Source of the DNA: Clostridia bacterium
Lineage (GTDB): Bacteria > Bacillota > Clostridia > Peptostreptococcales > Acidaminobacteraceae
Direction: 5' to 3'
Length of the DNA: 38,262 bases
NCBI GenBank assembly: GCA_016938815.1
Contig: JAFGTX010000380.1
Location: forward strand, 1-38,262
Each line of letters begins with the position of its first letter. Position 1 is the stretch's first letter. This document shows, in pieces, positions 10,543 through 19,299 of the stretch. The notes under the pieces are model-generated. The model saw nothing but the letters and a program-made list of their open reading frames with translations, searched no databases and was not told the origin of the DNA. The translations under genes were made by a program, and so were the position numbers.

Positions 10543-10575
10543 AAAAAAATAGGTGTAGTCTGGGCGACTACACCT
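10543..10575 (-). terminator. rho-independent terminator, minus strand
   Basis: A 10-bp perfect stem (AGGTGTAGTC / GACTACACCT, plus-strand reading) with a 5-base loop is followed on the minus strand by TATTTTTTT. There is no T-run on the plus side. No minus-strand protein gene ends here, so it must close an RNA starting in the 10600-10850 intergenic region, or act as an attenuator. Confidence 0.8.
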
Positions 10576-10690
10576 TAAGGTTCGGGGCGTAGGAGAAAAC
10601 TCTCCTACTTAATCAAATTATGTTTGGGTTGCCTTATTCTTAAGACACTTTTATCCTATCAAACACATATGTATTTCATGTGTCCACTAT
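10543..10690 (-). ncRNA. candidate structured small RNA or leader RNA, class not recognised
   Basis: The minus-strand stretch before the terminator at 10543-10575 contains several inverted repeats. There is a perfect 8-bp GTAGGAGA/TCTCCTAC hairpin with a 4-base loop at 10589-10608. There is also a segment at 10678-10684 that can pair either with ACACAT at 10663-10668 or with GACAC at 10644-10648, two mutually exclusive helices. The region carries no convincing ORF. I could not match it to any riboswitch class I know, nor to 6S RNA or SRP RNA. The transcript start is not defined: no good -35/-10 pair was found, so the upstream boundary is approximate. Confidence 0.35.
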
Positions 10691-10803
10691 GTTACAAATG
10701 ATGTGATAAAAATTTTTTGAAATTTTTTCCAATAAAAAAAAGGATATCTTTACCAAACGTAGAATGTTAATTATGGGAATGGGTTTTTAATATATATAAC
10801 TAT

Positions 10804-10825
10804 TAGGGGTATAAACTAGGGGTAT
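10804..10825 (+). repeat. tandem TAGGGGTAT direct repeat upstream of the zinc-ribbon gene
   Basis: TAGGGGTAT occurs at 10804-10812 and again at 10817-10825, 13 bases apart, about 35 bases before the ATG at 10859. The copies could be binding sites for a regulator or part of the promoter of the small gene. No standard sigma-A promoter with a good -35 is visible here. Confidence 0.45.
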
Positions 10826-10858
10826 TATTTTCAAATTATAACAAAAGGGGAAACTATA

Positions 10859-11038
10859 ATGAAAAAACACAATATGACAAACACATTCAATCCAGAACAG
10901 GAATCAACTTTAATGAGAGAGGGTATGGACATCATGCAATGCAGCCTCTGCGAATCCACGGCGTCACTCAAACCATTTGGCAATGCCTTTATCTGTGAAA
11001 CATGTATTGCCTACGTAAAAAAAGCTCAAAACGATTAA
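10859..11038 (+). CDS. small zinc-ribbon protein, Gin/CsfB-like
   Basis: 59 residues, and the only plus-strand gene. AAAGGGG lies 8 bases before the ATG and a terminator follows 38 bases after the stop. The protein has a polar N-terminal part and a compact C-terminal half with two CxxC pairs (CSLC at 28-31 and CETC at 46-49) separated by 14 residues, the layout of a small zinc-binding treble clef. The pattern 'C..C......L..FGNAFIC..C' resembles the CsfB/Gin family, known in Bacillus as an anti-sigma-G factor. The similarity is short and rests on few residues, so a generic zinc-finger regulator is equally possible. It does not belong to any neighbouring operon. Confidence 0.7.
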   Translation: MKKHNMTNTFNPEQESTLMREGMDIMQCSLCESTASLKPFGNAFICETCIAYVKKAQND

Positions 11039-11075
11039 ACACATTTAATTTAGCAACGCAGACCCAATCCACAAT

Positions 11076-11110
11076 AAAAAGCTCTCCGTGTAAACCACAG
11101 AGAGCTTTTT
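11076..11110. terminator. bidirectional rho-independent terminator
   Basis: AAAAAGCTCTC and GAGAGCTTTTT form an 11-bp stem around a 13-base loop that can add GTG/CAC pairs. The stem gives a T-run on both strands. It sits between the convergent ends of the zinc-ribbon gene (plus strand, stop at 11038) and the chemotaxis receptor gene (minus strand, stop at 11119), so it serves both. Confidence 0.88.
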
Positions 11111-11118
11111 CAGTGTAT

Positions 11119-13155
11119 CTAGTGAATCTTAAACTTACTGACAGAGCGGCTAAGCTCTTCAGCCAATTCAGAAAGACTGCGGCTAGCAGTAACGATTTGA
11201 TCCATGGAAGTGGATTGTTGGGTAACTGCAGCAGAAGCTTCTTCGGTACTGGCCGCATTTTCTTCCGCAATCGCCGACAGATTCTGAATGGTATCCAAAA
11301 TTTCTGTTTTCTTCTGTTCCATATTCTTTTCAGAGACATTCAGATTTTCGATGGCTTCAACCGATTGCTCCACGGCCTTGAAGATCTCTTTGTACTTATC
11401 CTCGGTCTCCTTAACGCTTTGAACTTGTTCCTTAATGATTTCACTAACCCGGTGGATGGTTTCCACAGCCAAATTAGAGGATTCAATCAATTCTTGAACA
11501 ATACCATCAATCTCTTTGGTCGAGTTGGTAGATTGCTCCGCCAATTTACGGATCTCATCAGCGACGACCGCAAAACCTCTGCCGGCATCTCCCGCTCTAG
11601 CCGCCTCAATAGCCGCATTCAGAGCCAATAAATTGGTCTGGTCTGCTATAGACGCAATCACATTACTTGCTTCACCGATTTTAGAACTAGAGTCATTGGT
11701 CTTCTGAATGACCTCAAATATATCTGTTGCCGCTGTATTGGTTTCGGACGTCTTCACTGTTAACTCGTTTACAATCTCTAAACCGTCTTTCACCAAAGCT
11801 ACCATGGCACTGGATGCACCGTTTAAGCGCTCCATGTCCTCTTTATTATTCTCGATTAAATGGCCCAACTCATAAGTCTTTTCAGCGCCTTTTTCTGTAC
11901 TTTGGGCTTGGTCGGTAGCGCCATCCGCAATTTCTTCAATGGTTTTCGCAACTTCGTTTGAAGTATGAGAAACTTCATCTGCAGTCGCATTCATCTCTTC
12001 ACTGGCGGAAGCCACATGGTGAGCCGACTCGATAATCTCTCTGACCAATTCCCTAAAGTTCACCGTCATCTCACCGAAAGCCTTGGATAAATCCCCAATT
12101 TCGTCTTGTCTCTTCAACTCACTTTGAGGAACATCCACTGAAAAGTCCCCACGACCGATGACTTTTGCAAACTCTGTTGCCGTCTTGATTGGTGCAAGTG
12201 TCATTCTGATGCTATAGAAAATGATGCCTGCCAGCAAAACCGCACCTAAAACAAAAATTATCGAAAGCACTCTTGTGAAAGCATGTAGCGGTCCAAAAAT
12301 CTCATCAAAATTGACAAGCTGAATGACGCCCCATCCATTGATTGCCATCGACTGATAGGCAACCAAGTATTTCTCGCCATTATAAGTCATGGTCTCAATG
12401 CCATTATTTCCAGCCAATACATCCTCTCCATAAAGAGCAAGTTCTTTCATATCACTGATATTAACACCATCATCAATTAGAGTCTGGTCTTCTGCATAAA
12501 TCAGCGCCCCATCCTTTCCAATCAGAAAGTTGGTACCCAGTGTACCGATTTTATACTGTTCCATAATACCTGGAATCGTTGCTAGGGAAACATCGGCTGC
12601 TAAAAAGCCTTCTACTTTTCCATTGATTCTAAGCGCTGTTATTGCAGATACCACCGTGTTCCCAGTTGAAACGTCAACATATGGGGATGTAAATGCCACA
12701 CCATCCGTGCTCATCGCCAACTGATACCAAGGTCTGGATTCTGGTTCATAACCCGGATCTGATGTAAAATGGGCGCTGTCCACAAAAAACTTCGCCTTGT
12801 TGTTCGCAATCCATACCGCCATCAACTTGTCATAGGAATGCATGTATTCTTCCAGCATTTTGTCTACAACCTTGTAATAGCGATGTGTTTTAATATCTTG
12901 ATACGTCCTGACTTCTGTCAAATAGGTCGCAATATTATCGTCAAGCGCCGCCTGTCTAGCAACTTGACCCGTAATCGCAAAAGTCTCTGAAATCTGAGAT
13001 ACTGCCAAATCAGTTTGCAACCTGATATCATTTTCAACAGCGGCGGTCAATTCCTTTTTCGTACCCGAATAAACATACCAACCAATTCCAGAAAACATAA
13101 CAACAATGGCCAGTAAAACAACCGCCGTCAGCTTCATCGCAATAGATTTTTTCAT
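11119..13155 (-). CDS. methyl-accepting chemotaxis protein with dCache sensor
   Basis: 678 residues. GGGAGGGG lies upstream of the start. TM1 (about 8-29) is followed by an extracellular sensor of about 255 residues with dCache features ([30 protein letters not shown]). TM2 lies at about 288-310, then HAMP (310-365) and a cytoplasmic coiled-coil signalling domain. The conserved hairpin tip [20 protein letters not shown] is near residue 505 and contacts CheA/CheW. dCache domains of this type often bind amino acids or other small carboxylated ligands; an amino-acid attractant would suit this organism but is inference. No C-terminal CheR-binding pentapeptide is visible. The gene stands alone between two terminators, and no che genes are nearby. 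Confidence 0.93.
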   Translation of the reverse strand: MKKSIAMKLTAVVLLAIVVMFSGIGWYVYSGTKKELTAAVENDIRLQTDLAVSQISETFAITGQVARQAALDDNIATYLTEVRTYQDIKTHRYYKVVDKMLEEYMHSYDKLMAVWIANNKAKFFVDSAHFTSDPGYEPESRPWYQLAMSTDGVAFTSPYVDVSTGNTVVSAITALRINGKVEGFLAADVSLATIPGIMEQYKIGTLGTNFLIGKDGALIYAEDQTLIDDGVNISDMKELALYGEDVLAGNNGIETMTYNGEKYLVAYQSMAINGWGVIQLVNFDEIFGPLHAFTRVLSIIFVLGAVLLAGIIFYSIRMTLAPIKTATEFAKVIGRGDFSVDVPQSELKRQDEIGDLSKAFGEMTVNFRELVREIIESAHHVASASEEMNATADEVSHTSNEVAKTIEEIADGATDQAQSTEKGAEKTYELGHLIENNKEDMERLNGASSAMVALVKDGLEIVNELTVKTSETNTAATDIFEVIQKTNDSSSKIGEASNVIASIADQTNLLALNAAIEAARAGDAGRGFAVVADEIRKLAEQSTNSTKEIDGIVQELIESSNLAVETIHRVSEIIKEQVQSVKETEDKYKEIFKAVEQSVEAIENLNVSEKNMEQKKTEILDTIQNLSAIAEENAASTEEASAAVTQQSTSMDQIVTASRSLSELAEELSRSVSKFKIH

Positions 13156-13242
13156 TTCTACCCCTCCCTAGATTACATATCGTTCATAAAAGATTTCTAC
13201 CCCAAATTATGTTGACCTTAACATTTTTATATGTATAGATTT

Positions 13243-13279
13243 AAAAACAAAACACCCCCCTATAACACGGAGGGTGTTT
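13243..13279 (-). terminator. rho-independent terminator after ptsI
   Basis: On the minus strand an 11-bp stem (AAACACCCTCC / GGGGGGTGTTT, one wobble pair) with an 8-base loop is followed by TGTTTTTA. It begins 18 bases after the ptsI stop and closes the hexitol PTS operon. Confidence 0.85.
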
Positions 13280-13296
13280 CGCGCCTCTGTCTCAAC

Positions 13297-14910
13297 TTAC
13301 GACAGATTTCTTACAAATTTTCTGCTCTTCAAAATACGACCTGGTGCGACGGAAATCTCATCAATCCCCCATAAAATCAGCTTTTCGATCATGCGAGTAT
13401 CCGCCGCCGCGTTACCACACATGCCGACCCACTTGCCTTTCCTCTTAGCCGTGGTCACTACCCGCTCTATGAGTGCCAACACCGCTGGGTGCATATAGTC
13501 GTAAAGGGAAGCGATTTTGCTGTTTTGACGGTCCACCGCCAAGGTATACTGGGTCAAATCATTGGTCCCGATGCTAAAAAAATCCACGTGTTCTGCAAAG
13601 TCCTCCACCAAAATAGCAGCTGATGGGATTTCTACCATAATACCTAGAGGTACGTCATGGCTGTAAACAATCTGTGCCTTTGCCAAGTCCGATCTCACTT
13701 CGTCAACAAAGGATTTTGCCTTTACAAACTCTTCTACTGAAGCAATCATAGGGAACATAATCTTGGCCTTGCCATGAACCGCTGCCCGAAGAATGGCTCT
13801 AATCTGGGTCTTAAAGATTTCTGGTTCTTCCAAACAATATCGGATGGCCCTGTAACCTAGGAAAGGATTGGCTTCCTCACCCATGTCCAAATAGGCAACT
13901 TCCTTATCGCCACCGATATCCATGGTCCTAAAGATAATGGTCTTACCGGACATGCCTTCCAACACTTGTTTGTAAATCTCATACTGTTCCTCTTCTGCTG
14001 GTGCCTCTGTCCTATTCATGTAGATGAACTCTGTTCTAAAGAGGCCGACGCCTTCTGCGTCGTTTTCCAGAAGCGCTTTTAAATCTTCTGGACCTGCAAT
14101 ATTAGCGGCAATTTCTATTTTTTGTCCCGAACGCGTCATCGAGGGCAAACCTACATACTGCTTCAATTCTTCTTTTTCTTTTTGGAGTAAGTCCTGCTTT
14201 TCTCTGTACAGGGTGATTGTGTCGTGACTTGGATTGATCAGCCACTGACCACTAAGGGCATCCAGTACGATCTCATCGCCATGACCAAGCGCATCCAAAG
14301 CATTACCACAGCCTACCATCGCCGGTATGCCCAGAGATTGTGCCAGAATAGCCGTATGTGATGTTTCACCACCGGTTTTCATCAACATGCCTACCAGTCT
14401 CCCGTCTGGAATCCCTAGGGTATCTGATGGCGTAATCTCATCTGCAATCAGAATGACGGGACCAGCAAGTAGTACCTCCTCCTCATCGTCCGATTTTGCC
14501 CATATATTCAACAAACGTCTTTTGATATCCTTAATATCTAAGGCCCGCTGCTTCAAATAGGGATCGTCAATATTCTCGAACATAGCAATCGTTTCATCAA
14601 ATACCTTTTCAACAGCCGAATCTACCGCAAAACACTCTTCTAAGATTGCACTACGAACGGAGTCTATGAATACCGGGTCTTGTAAAATCATCTGATGTGC
14701 CTGAAAGATTTGTGCCTCTTCTTCACCAATTGTATCTCTTGCCTTAGCCTCAAGGGCCGCGATTTCAAAAGCCGCTGTTTCAAGCAATGTCTCAAATGAT
14801 GCCACCGCTCGCTCCGGGTCCCCCGTATGCTTTATGCCGATGGTCTCCTGTGTCTTGACCCATTGCAATCGGCCGATGGCAATGCCTTCCTGAACAATTT
14901 TACCAGCCAC
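13297..14910 (-). CDS. ptsI: PTS enzyme I, phosphoenolpyruvate-protein phosphotransferase
   Basis: 537 residues, slightly short against the usual 570. The start codon is GTG, with AGGAGG 5 bases upstream; an ATG start is not available nearby. The enzyme moves phosphate from PEP to HPr. The phospho-accepting histidine is H185 in GGETSHTAILAQ. The PEP-binding TIM-barrel half shows GLFRTEFIYM, FRTMDIGGDKE, the LGYRAIR segment and the C-terminal GMCGNAAAD. It lies 8 bases downstream of ptsH and is the last gene before the terminator. Placing the general PTS proteins at the end of a hexitol operon suggests that this sugar alcohol may be the main PTS substrate of the cell. Confidence 0.97.
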   Translation of the reverse strand: MAGKIVQEGIAIGRLQWVKTQETIGIKHTGDPERAVASFETLLETAAFEIAALEAKARDTIGEEEAQIFQAHQMILQDPVFIDSVRSAILEECFAVDSAVEKVFDETIAMFENIDDPYLKQRALDIKDIKRRLLNIWAKSDDEEEVLLAGPVILIADEITPSDTLGIPDGRLVGMLMKTGGETSHTAILAQSLGIPAMVGCGNALDALGHGDEIVLDALSGQWLINPSHDTITLYREKQDLLQKEKEELKQYVGLPSMTRSGQKIEIAANIAGPEDLKALLENDAEGVGLFRTEFIYMNRTEAPAEEEQYEIYKQVLEGMSGKTIIFRTMDIGGDKEVAYLDMGEEANPFLGYRAIRYCLEEPEIFKTQIRAILRAAVHGKAKIMFPMIASVEEFVKAKSFVDEVRSDLAKAQIVYSHDVPLGIMVEIPSAAILVEDFAEHVDFFSIGTNDLTQYTLAVDRQNSKIASLYDYMHPAVLALIERVVTTAKRKGKWVGMCGNAAADTRMIEKLILWGIDEISVAPGRILKSRKFVRNLS

Positions 14911-14918
14911 GCGCCCTC

Positions 14919-15182
14919 CTATTCTCCGAAGTTGGATTCAAACAAGGTGGTGATTGCATCCAGTGCATCTTGAGCATCCGGACCTTCCGCCTGTAATTCC
15001 AATTCCGAACCGCCAGTAGCACCAAGACTCAATATGCCAATAATACTCTTGCAGTCGATTATTTTATCCTTGAAGGCAATCTTGACCGTTGCAGCGAATT
15101 TGGTCGCCGTGTTGGTAATAAGACTCGCCGGTCTTGCATGTATACCGTTGCCTGCATTCACTGTCACCATTTTCTTAACCAT
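14919..15182 (-). CDS. ptsH: HPr phosphocarrier protein
   Basis: 87 residues, the family's usual size. AAAGGAG lies before the ATG. The active-site histidine is H15 in GIHARPAS. The regulatory serine S46 is present in CKSIIGILSLG, so HPr kinase/phosphorylase control (CcpA-type catabolite repression) is possible; no hprK gene lies in the window. It passes phosphate from enzyme I to the IIA domain of the MtlA-type permease and of MtlR. Its position between the dehydrogenase gene and ptsI puts it in the hexitol operon. Confidence 0.97.
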   Translation of the reverse strand: MVKKMVTVNAGNGIHARPASLITNTATKFAATVKIAFKDKIIDCKSIIGILSLGATGGSELELQAEGPDAQDALDAITTLFESNFGE

Positions 15183-15204
15183 AATAAACTCCTTTACACC
15201 CTTC

Positions 15205-16464
15205 TTATATCTTTTTCATATGCTCTAATAAATATGCTTCAGCCTTGACGTTCCATAGACCGCCACCTGCTTCTACCAAACGGGAGAGCTCCGCGTAAAT
15301 CGGATCGCTCTTGCCAAGTTCCGCAATCTCATCTAAGGAAAGCAGTGGCATCTCCACCGTTGTATAAATCAATTTTTTTCCGCCTGTCAGGTTAGGCATG
15401 TTGACAATCGCATCCGCCGCTGAGTTGAGACCACCGATATGCGTTACCATAACTGCAGGGTTGATCAATTTTTTAGCGGTTTTATCTAGCGATTCAATCA
15501 TATCGTCCGTGTTGCCACCTGTCGTCCCTACGATATGGGTTTGCTTGTAGTGCACGTTGTAATAGTTGAATTCGGCACTGAATGCTTCATCAATTGGACC
15601 TGCAAAGAAATTGAGGCAACCGTCAAATTTCAGGAGTTTGTCCCCAAGTTCCAACAGCGGTCTCACCGGCGCGTAGACGAATACGTCGTCGTAACCTTCA
15701 CCATCCGTAAAAGCCATCAAGGCTTCATAATCATTGACAGCCGAACCGTCGATATAAACCAGTTCCACACCTTTTTCAGCAGCGACTTCCACCGGTAAAA
15801 TAGCTTGCGCTCTAGCAAGTCGCTCTTCGCTGATATCCACTACCGCTAATTTCTTAGGTCTCTTTTCATTGTTGATGATGTAATCGATCGCACCAAGCCC
15901 CATTGGCCCAACGCCGGCTAAGATCGCCATATTGCCGCCGTGCTCAATGCCCATCTTATGTTGGTAAACGCCAAATTCTCTGTGGTACTGGGCGTTATAG
16001 GCACCGATGATACATGACATCGGCTCCGCCAAAGATGCGTTGAAATAGCCTTCTCCATCGTATTTCAGCAGACAGCCAAGTTCCATCACTTCATTAGGAA
16101 TGACCGTATAAGTCATGTTACCACCAAAAAATTCATATGAGTAACCCGGTGAATCCGGCTTGCCTTGCCAATTTAAAGCGGGCTGAATCGCATATTTCTG
16201 ACCTGGCTTGAAATGATCTGCCCATTTGCTACCGACTTTAATGATTTCACCCGCGAATTCATGACCTGTCACGATAGGGTTGGTTGAGATGTTGTTGGGT
16301 ACACGTCTGTGTTTTTCCCCTAATTTTGCTGCCTTGTATGTCGACATACATAAACTGTTGGATACCACCGATGCTAAAATCTCATCGTCTCTAATTTCAG
16401 GCAATTCAAAGGTATCCATTGAGACCGTAAGTGGTCCGTGTAATCTAACGCCTTTTACTTCCAT
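15205..16464 (-). CDS. zinc-type sugar-phosphate dehydrogenase, SorE/YggP-like
   Basis: 419 residues of the medium-chain dehydrogenase superfamily. AGGAGG precedes the ATG. Catalytic zinc ligands are suggested by C39 (SNSLCMSTYKAA) and H68-E69 (TGHEFAGE). The four-cysteine structural-zinc lobe of classic alcohol dehydrogenases is missing, as is usual in this subgroup. A Rossmann motif, AGVGPMGLGAIDY, lies in the middle. The overall look matches L-sorbose-1-phosphate reductase (SorE) and E. coli YggP, which is encoded beside the cryptic mannitol PTS genes cmtAB. It sits between a 1-phosphofructokinase-type gene and ptsH in an operon with a mannitol-class permease but no mtlD. I infer that it oxidises the hexitol phosphate produced by the PTS. 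Exact substrate and product are not settled by the sequence. Confidence 0.82.
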   Translation of the reverse strand: MEVKGVRLHGPLTVSMDTFELPEIRDDEILASVVSNSLCMSTYKAAKLGEKHRRVPNNISTNPIVTGHEFAGEIIKVGSKWADHFKPGQKYAIQPALNWQGKPDSPGYSYEFFGGNMTYTVIPNEVMELGCLLKYDGEGYFNASLAEPMSCIIGAYNAQYHREFGVYQHKMGIEHGGNMAILAGVGPMGLGAIDYIINNEKRPKKLAVVDISEERLARAQAILPVEVAAEKGVELVYIDGSAVNDYEALMAFTDGEGYDDVFVYAPVRPLLELGDKLLKFDGCLNFFAGPIDEAFSAEFNYYNVHYKQTHIVGTTGGNTDDMIESLDKTAKKLINPAVMVTHIGGLNSAADAIVNMPNLTGGKKLIYTTVEMPLLSLDEIAELGKSDPIYAELSRLVEAGGGLWNVKAEAYLLEHMKKI

Positions 16465-16477
16465 TTTTACTTTCCTC

Positions 16478-17407
16478 CTATATGTTTTCCAATTTAACTT
16501 GTTTGGTTAATCTATAAATCTTATCCAGATTTGGGGGTTGTGTCCCCTCCATGGTTACTTTCGCTGCCGATGTGCCTATGGCAAGTCGAATCATTTCCTC
16601 AAAAGGTAGCGCCTTATGAAGACCGTAGCAGATGGCCGCCAGCATGGCATCGCCTGCACCTACCGTGCCCTTTACCTCAACTTTTTGACCATGGGCCTTG
16701 ATGACATCCTCTTCTCTAACAAAGAGTGCACCGTCACCACCTAAGGAAACGACCACCATTTCCGTGCCATTTTGCAAAAGGGACTTGGCGACTTCAATCA
16801 CTTCTTGATCCGTTCTTAAAGGATGACCACAGAAGCCTTCTAATTCGTGAATATTGGGTTTGATGACCTTAGGTCCCGCTTGCACACCGAATTTTAATAA
16901 GTCACCATCTGCATCCAGCACCGCGGTCGCACCGATCGCCTGCGCGCGATGGATCAGGTCCTTGTAAACGGATTTGTCGACGCCCGGTGGCACACTACCC
17001 GTAAAAACGACGATGGACTGACTGGTCACAAAATTAAAGAGTTTCTTCTCGAATAGTTCCATCTGTTCTTCTGTCACCGGCGCACCCGAGGCATTGATAT
17101 CCGTATAGGTCTTCGAAACAGGGTCCACGACCTTAATGTTCGTTCTCGTATCGCCTGCCGTTCTGACTTCCACCAAGCCGATCTTATTGTCACCCAATTG
17201 ATCTCTGATATAATCACCTGTAGCACCGCCTAAAAAGGCCACCGTTTTGGTTCTGCCACCCAGCTCCTTGACCACTTTGGATACATTGATGCCTTTACCG
17301 GCCGCATCCAACCTAAAGTCCGAAATGCGGTTCACTTGATCGATTTGAAATTCATTGATCGTAATCGTCTTATCTACAGCAGGATTCATCGTTATCGTAA
17401 TAATCAT
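16478..17407 (-). CDS. fruK: 1-phosphofructokinase-family kinase
   Basis: 309 residues of the PfkB/ribokinase superfamily. AGGAGG lies before the ATG. It has the family opening ITITMNPAVDKT, the substrate-site motif AAGKGINVSKVVKELGG and the nucleotide/catalytic motif GTVGAGDAM, where Asp is the catalytic base. The subfamily contains FruK (fructose 1-phosphate to fructose 1,6-bisphosphate) and LacC (tagatose 6-phosphate kinase). The sequence alone favours FruK but does not exclude LacC. It lies 8 bases after mtlA and 13 before the dehydrogenase gene, so kinase, permease and dehydrogenase are almost certainly one pathway. Confidence 0.87.
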   Translation of the reverse strand: MIITITMNPAVDKTITINEFQIDQVNRISDFRLDAAGKGINVSKVVKELGGRTKTVAFLGGATGDYIRDQLGDNKIGLVEVRTAGDTRTNIKVVDPVSKTYTDINASGAPVTEEQMELFEKKLFNFVTSQSIVVFTGSVPPGVDKSVYKDLIHRAQAIGATAVLDADGDLLKFGVQAGPKVIKPNIHELEGFCGHPLRTDQEVIEVAKSLLQNGTEMVVVSLGGDGALFVREEDVIKAHGQKVEVKGTVGAGDAMLAAICYGLHKALPFEEMIRLAIGTSAAKVTMEGTQPPNLDKIYRLTKQVKLENI

Positions 17408-17415
17408 AATGCCTC

Positions 17416-19299
17416 CTATTTGATATTTGAAAATTGATTGTAAATCACTTCAGGATCCGATGTCTCAATCAGTTTTTCTAAAACGCTTTCATTGCCGATA
17501 GATTCCGCAATGTTGGCAAGAATCGTCATGTGCTCCTCACCCATAGCTGCGATACCGATTACCAGTTTCGCGATATTGCCACCGCCAAAGTCAACACCTT
17601 CGGGATATTGATTAATGACTAGGCCTGTATGTTTGACATACTTTTTCGTTTCATTGGTGCCGTGAGGGATAGCCACAAAAGAGCCAATATAAGTCGTCGT
17701 CACTTGTTCTCGTGCCAACATGCCTTGGATATAGGCTTCTTCAACATAACCACTTTCGACAAGACTTGCACCAGCACGCTTAATCGCCTCTTCTTTGCTG
17801 ACCGGTGATAAACCGACATGAATCGCATCCAGCGTTAGTACCGCACTAGGCATCACCTCTGCTGATTCAAGAGATTCAACCCTAATGCTACTTTCAAATC
17901 GGTCCACCAATTGGTTCAGCGCCGGATCATTAAAGTAGTCTTTAATGGAAATGTGGAAGGCTCCTGCTTGTGTCTTTTTAGCTCGGTTTGTCAAATTTTC
18001 ATGAGTGATGACGACATCAGCACTTGAAGGGATATTCTCGATCGCATAGTTATCCACTTTCACTTTAAGGCCTGCCGCTTTCAGACGCTTCAACAGGGTG
18101 GAAGCCCCCATCACGCTGGATCCCATACCGGCATCACAGGCAAATGCAATGTGTTTGACTTGTGATACATCTAATGTTGAAATATCTTTATTTGGAAGAC
18201 TTTCTACGATACCCTTGCTCGCAGATTTCATCAATTGAATTTTCTCTTGTGACGCTTCTAGTGCACCTTCATCTTCTGATTTTGTGCCTTTAAGGATGAC
18301 GGATGCCACTAGGAAACTCACGGTTGCTGCTACGATTACACCTGAAATAACCGCAAAGAAACCGCCCTTTGGTGTCATGGCAAGTAAGGCAAAAATAGAT
18401 CCTGGCGATGGTGTTGCTACAAGACCAGCACCAAGGAAACCAAATGTCAAAACGCCACTCGCGCCACCTGCAATGACTGCAAGCAACAGCACTGGATTCA
18501 TCAAAATATAGGGGAAATAGATTTCGTGAATACCCCCTAAAAAGTGAATGATAATCGCACCCGGTGCAGACTGTTTACTCATGCCTTTTCCAAATATAGA
18601 ATAGGCCAATAACACACCAAGACCTGGTCCTGGATTGGTTTCAAGCAAAAAGAAAATGGATTTGCCAAGTTCAGCGGATTCCTTAATACCGATAGGCCCT
18701 AAAACACCGTGGTTGATGGCGTTGTTGAGGAATAGGATTTTGCCCGGTTCAATAAAAAGTGATGCCAGTGGCAAGAAGCCCATATCGACGATTTTCTGAA
18801 CACCGGATTCCAAAACACCGTTCAGCATCAATACCAGCGGTCCAATACCTAAGAAAGCCACCAGGGCTAAAACCATACCCACAATACCTGCTGAGAAGTT
18901 ATTCACTAACATCTCAAAGCCGCTTGGTATTCTTTCGTGGAAAAGCGCGTCCACTTTTTTAATGACATAGCCACCAAAAGGTCCCATAATCATAGCGCCG
19001 ATGAACATCGGGATATCCGATCCGACAATCACACCCATAGTTGCGATGGTTCCGATGACGCCACCTCGCGGTCCCGCTACCATTCTACCGCCTGTGAAAC
19101 CGATTAACAGTGGCAATAAGTAGGTAATCATCGGTCCTACCAGTGTCGCTAAGTTCTCATTAGGATACCATCCTGTTGGTATAAAAATCGCCGTAATCAA
19201 ACCCCAGGCGATAAAAGCCCCTATATTTGGCATAACCATACCACTTAAAAATCTTCCAAAACGTTGTAATCTTTGCTGAGCAGCTGCTTCGTTACTCAT
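17416..19299 (-). CDS. mtlA: mannitol-family PTS permease, IICBA fused
   Basis: 627 residues in IIC-IIB-IIA order, as in E. coli MtlA (637). The membrane IIC part (1-340) shows [29 protein letters not shown] and the substrate-site [10 protein letters not shown]. The IIB phosphocysteine is C388 ([13 protein letters not shown]) and the IIA phosphohistidine is H546 (VAIPHGTNE). It imports a hexitol and phosphorylates it at C1, taking phosphate from HPr. Mannitol is the standard substrate of the family; another hexitol is possible because no mannitol-1-phosphate 5-dehydrogenase is present. The start overlaps the end of mtlR by 8 bases (ATGAGTAA), which suggests coupled translation. Confidence 0.93.
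   Translation of the reverse strand: MSNEAAAQQRLQRFGRFLSGMVMPNIGAFIAWGLITAIFIPTGWYPNENLATLVGPMITYLLPLLIGFTGGRMVAGPRGGVIGTIATMGVIVGSDIPMFIGAMIMGPFGGYVIKKVDALFHERIPSGFEMLVNNFSAGIVGMVLALVAFLGIGPLVLMLNGVLESGVQKIVDMGFLPLASLFIEPGKILFLNNAINHGVLGPIGIKESAELGKSIFFLLETNPGPGLGVLLAYSIFGKGMSKQSAPGAIIIHFLGGIHEIYFPYILMNPVLLLAVIAGGASGVLTFGFLGAGLVATPSPGSIFALLAMTPKGGFFAVISGVIVAATVSFLVASVILKGTKSEDEGALEASQEKIQLMKSASKGIVESLPNKDISTLDVSQVKHIAFACDAGMGSSVMGASTLLKRLKAAGLKVKVDNYAIENIPSSADVVITHENLTNRAKKTQAGAFHISIKDYFNDPALNQLVDRFESSIRVESLESAEVMPSAVLTLDAIHVGLSPVSKEEAIKRAGASLVESGYVEEAYIQGMLAREQVTTTYIGSFVAIPHGTNETKKYVKHTGLVINQYPEGVDFGGGNIAKLVIGIAAMGEEHMTILANIAESIGNESVLEKLIETSDPEVIYNQFSNIK

Noticed and set aside
10341-10700. 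Cyclic-di-GMP (GEMM) riboswitch upstream of the IPT/TIG gene
   Set aside because: Such switches often precede surface-protein genes, but the required GGCAAACC and GACGCAAAGCC core elements are not present in order. GGCAACCC and TTGCAAAGAAGCC are only superficially similar.
13156-13250. Sigma-D (motility) promoter for the chemotaxis receptor gene
   Set aside because: GAACGATAT resembles GCCGATAT, but no TAAA lies at the right distance; no convincing sigma-A promoter was found either.
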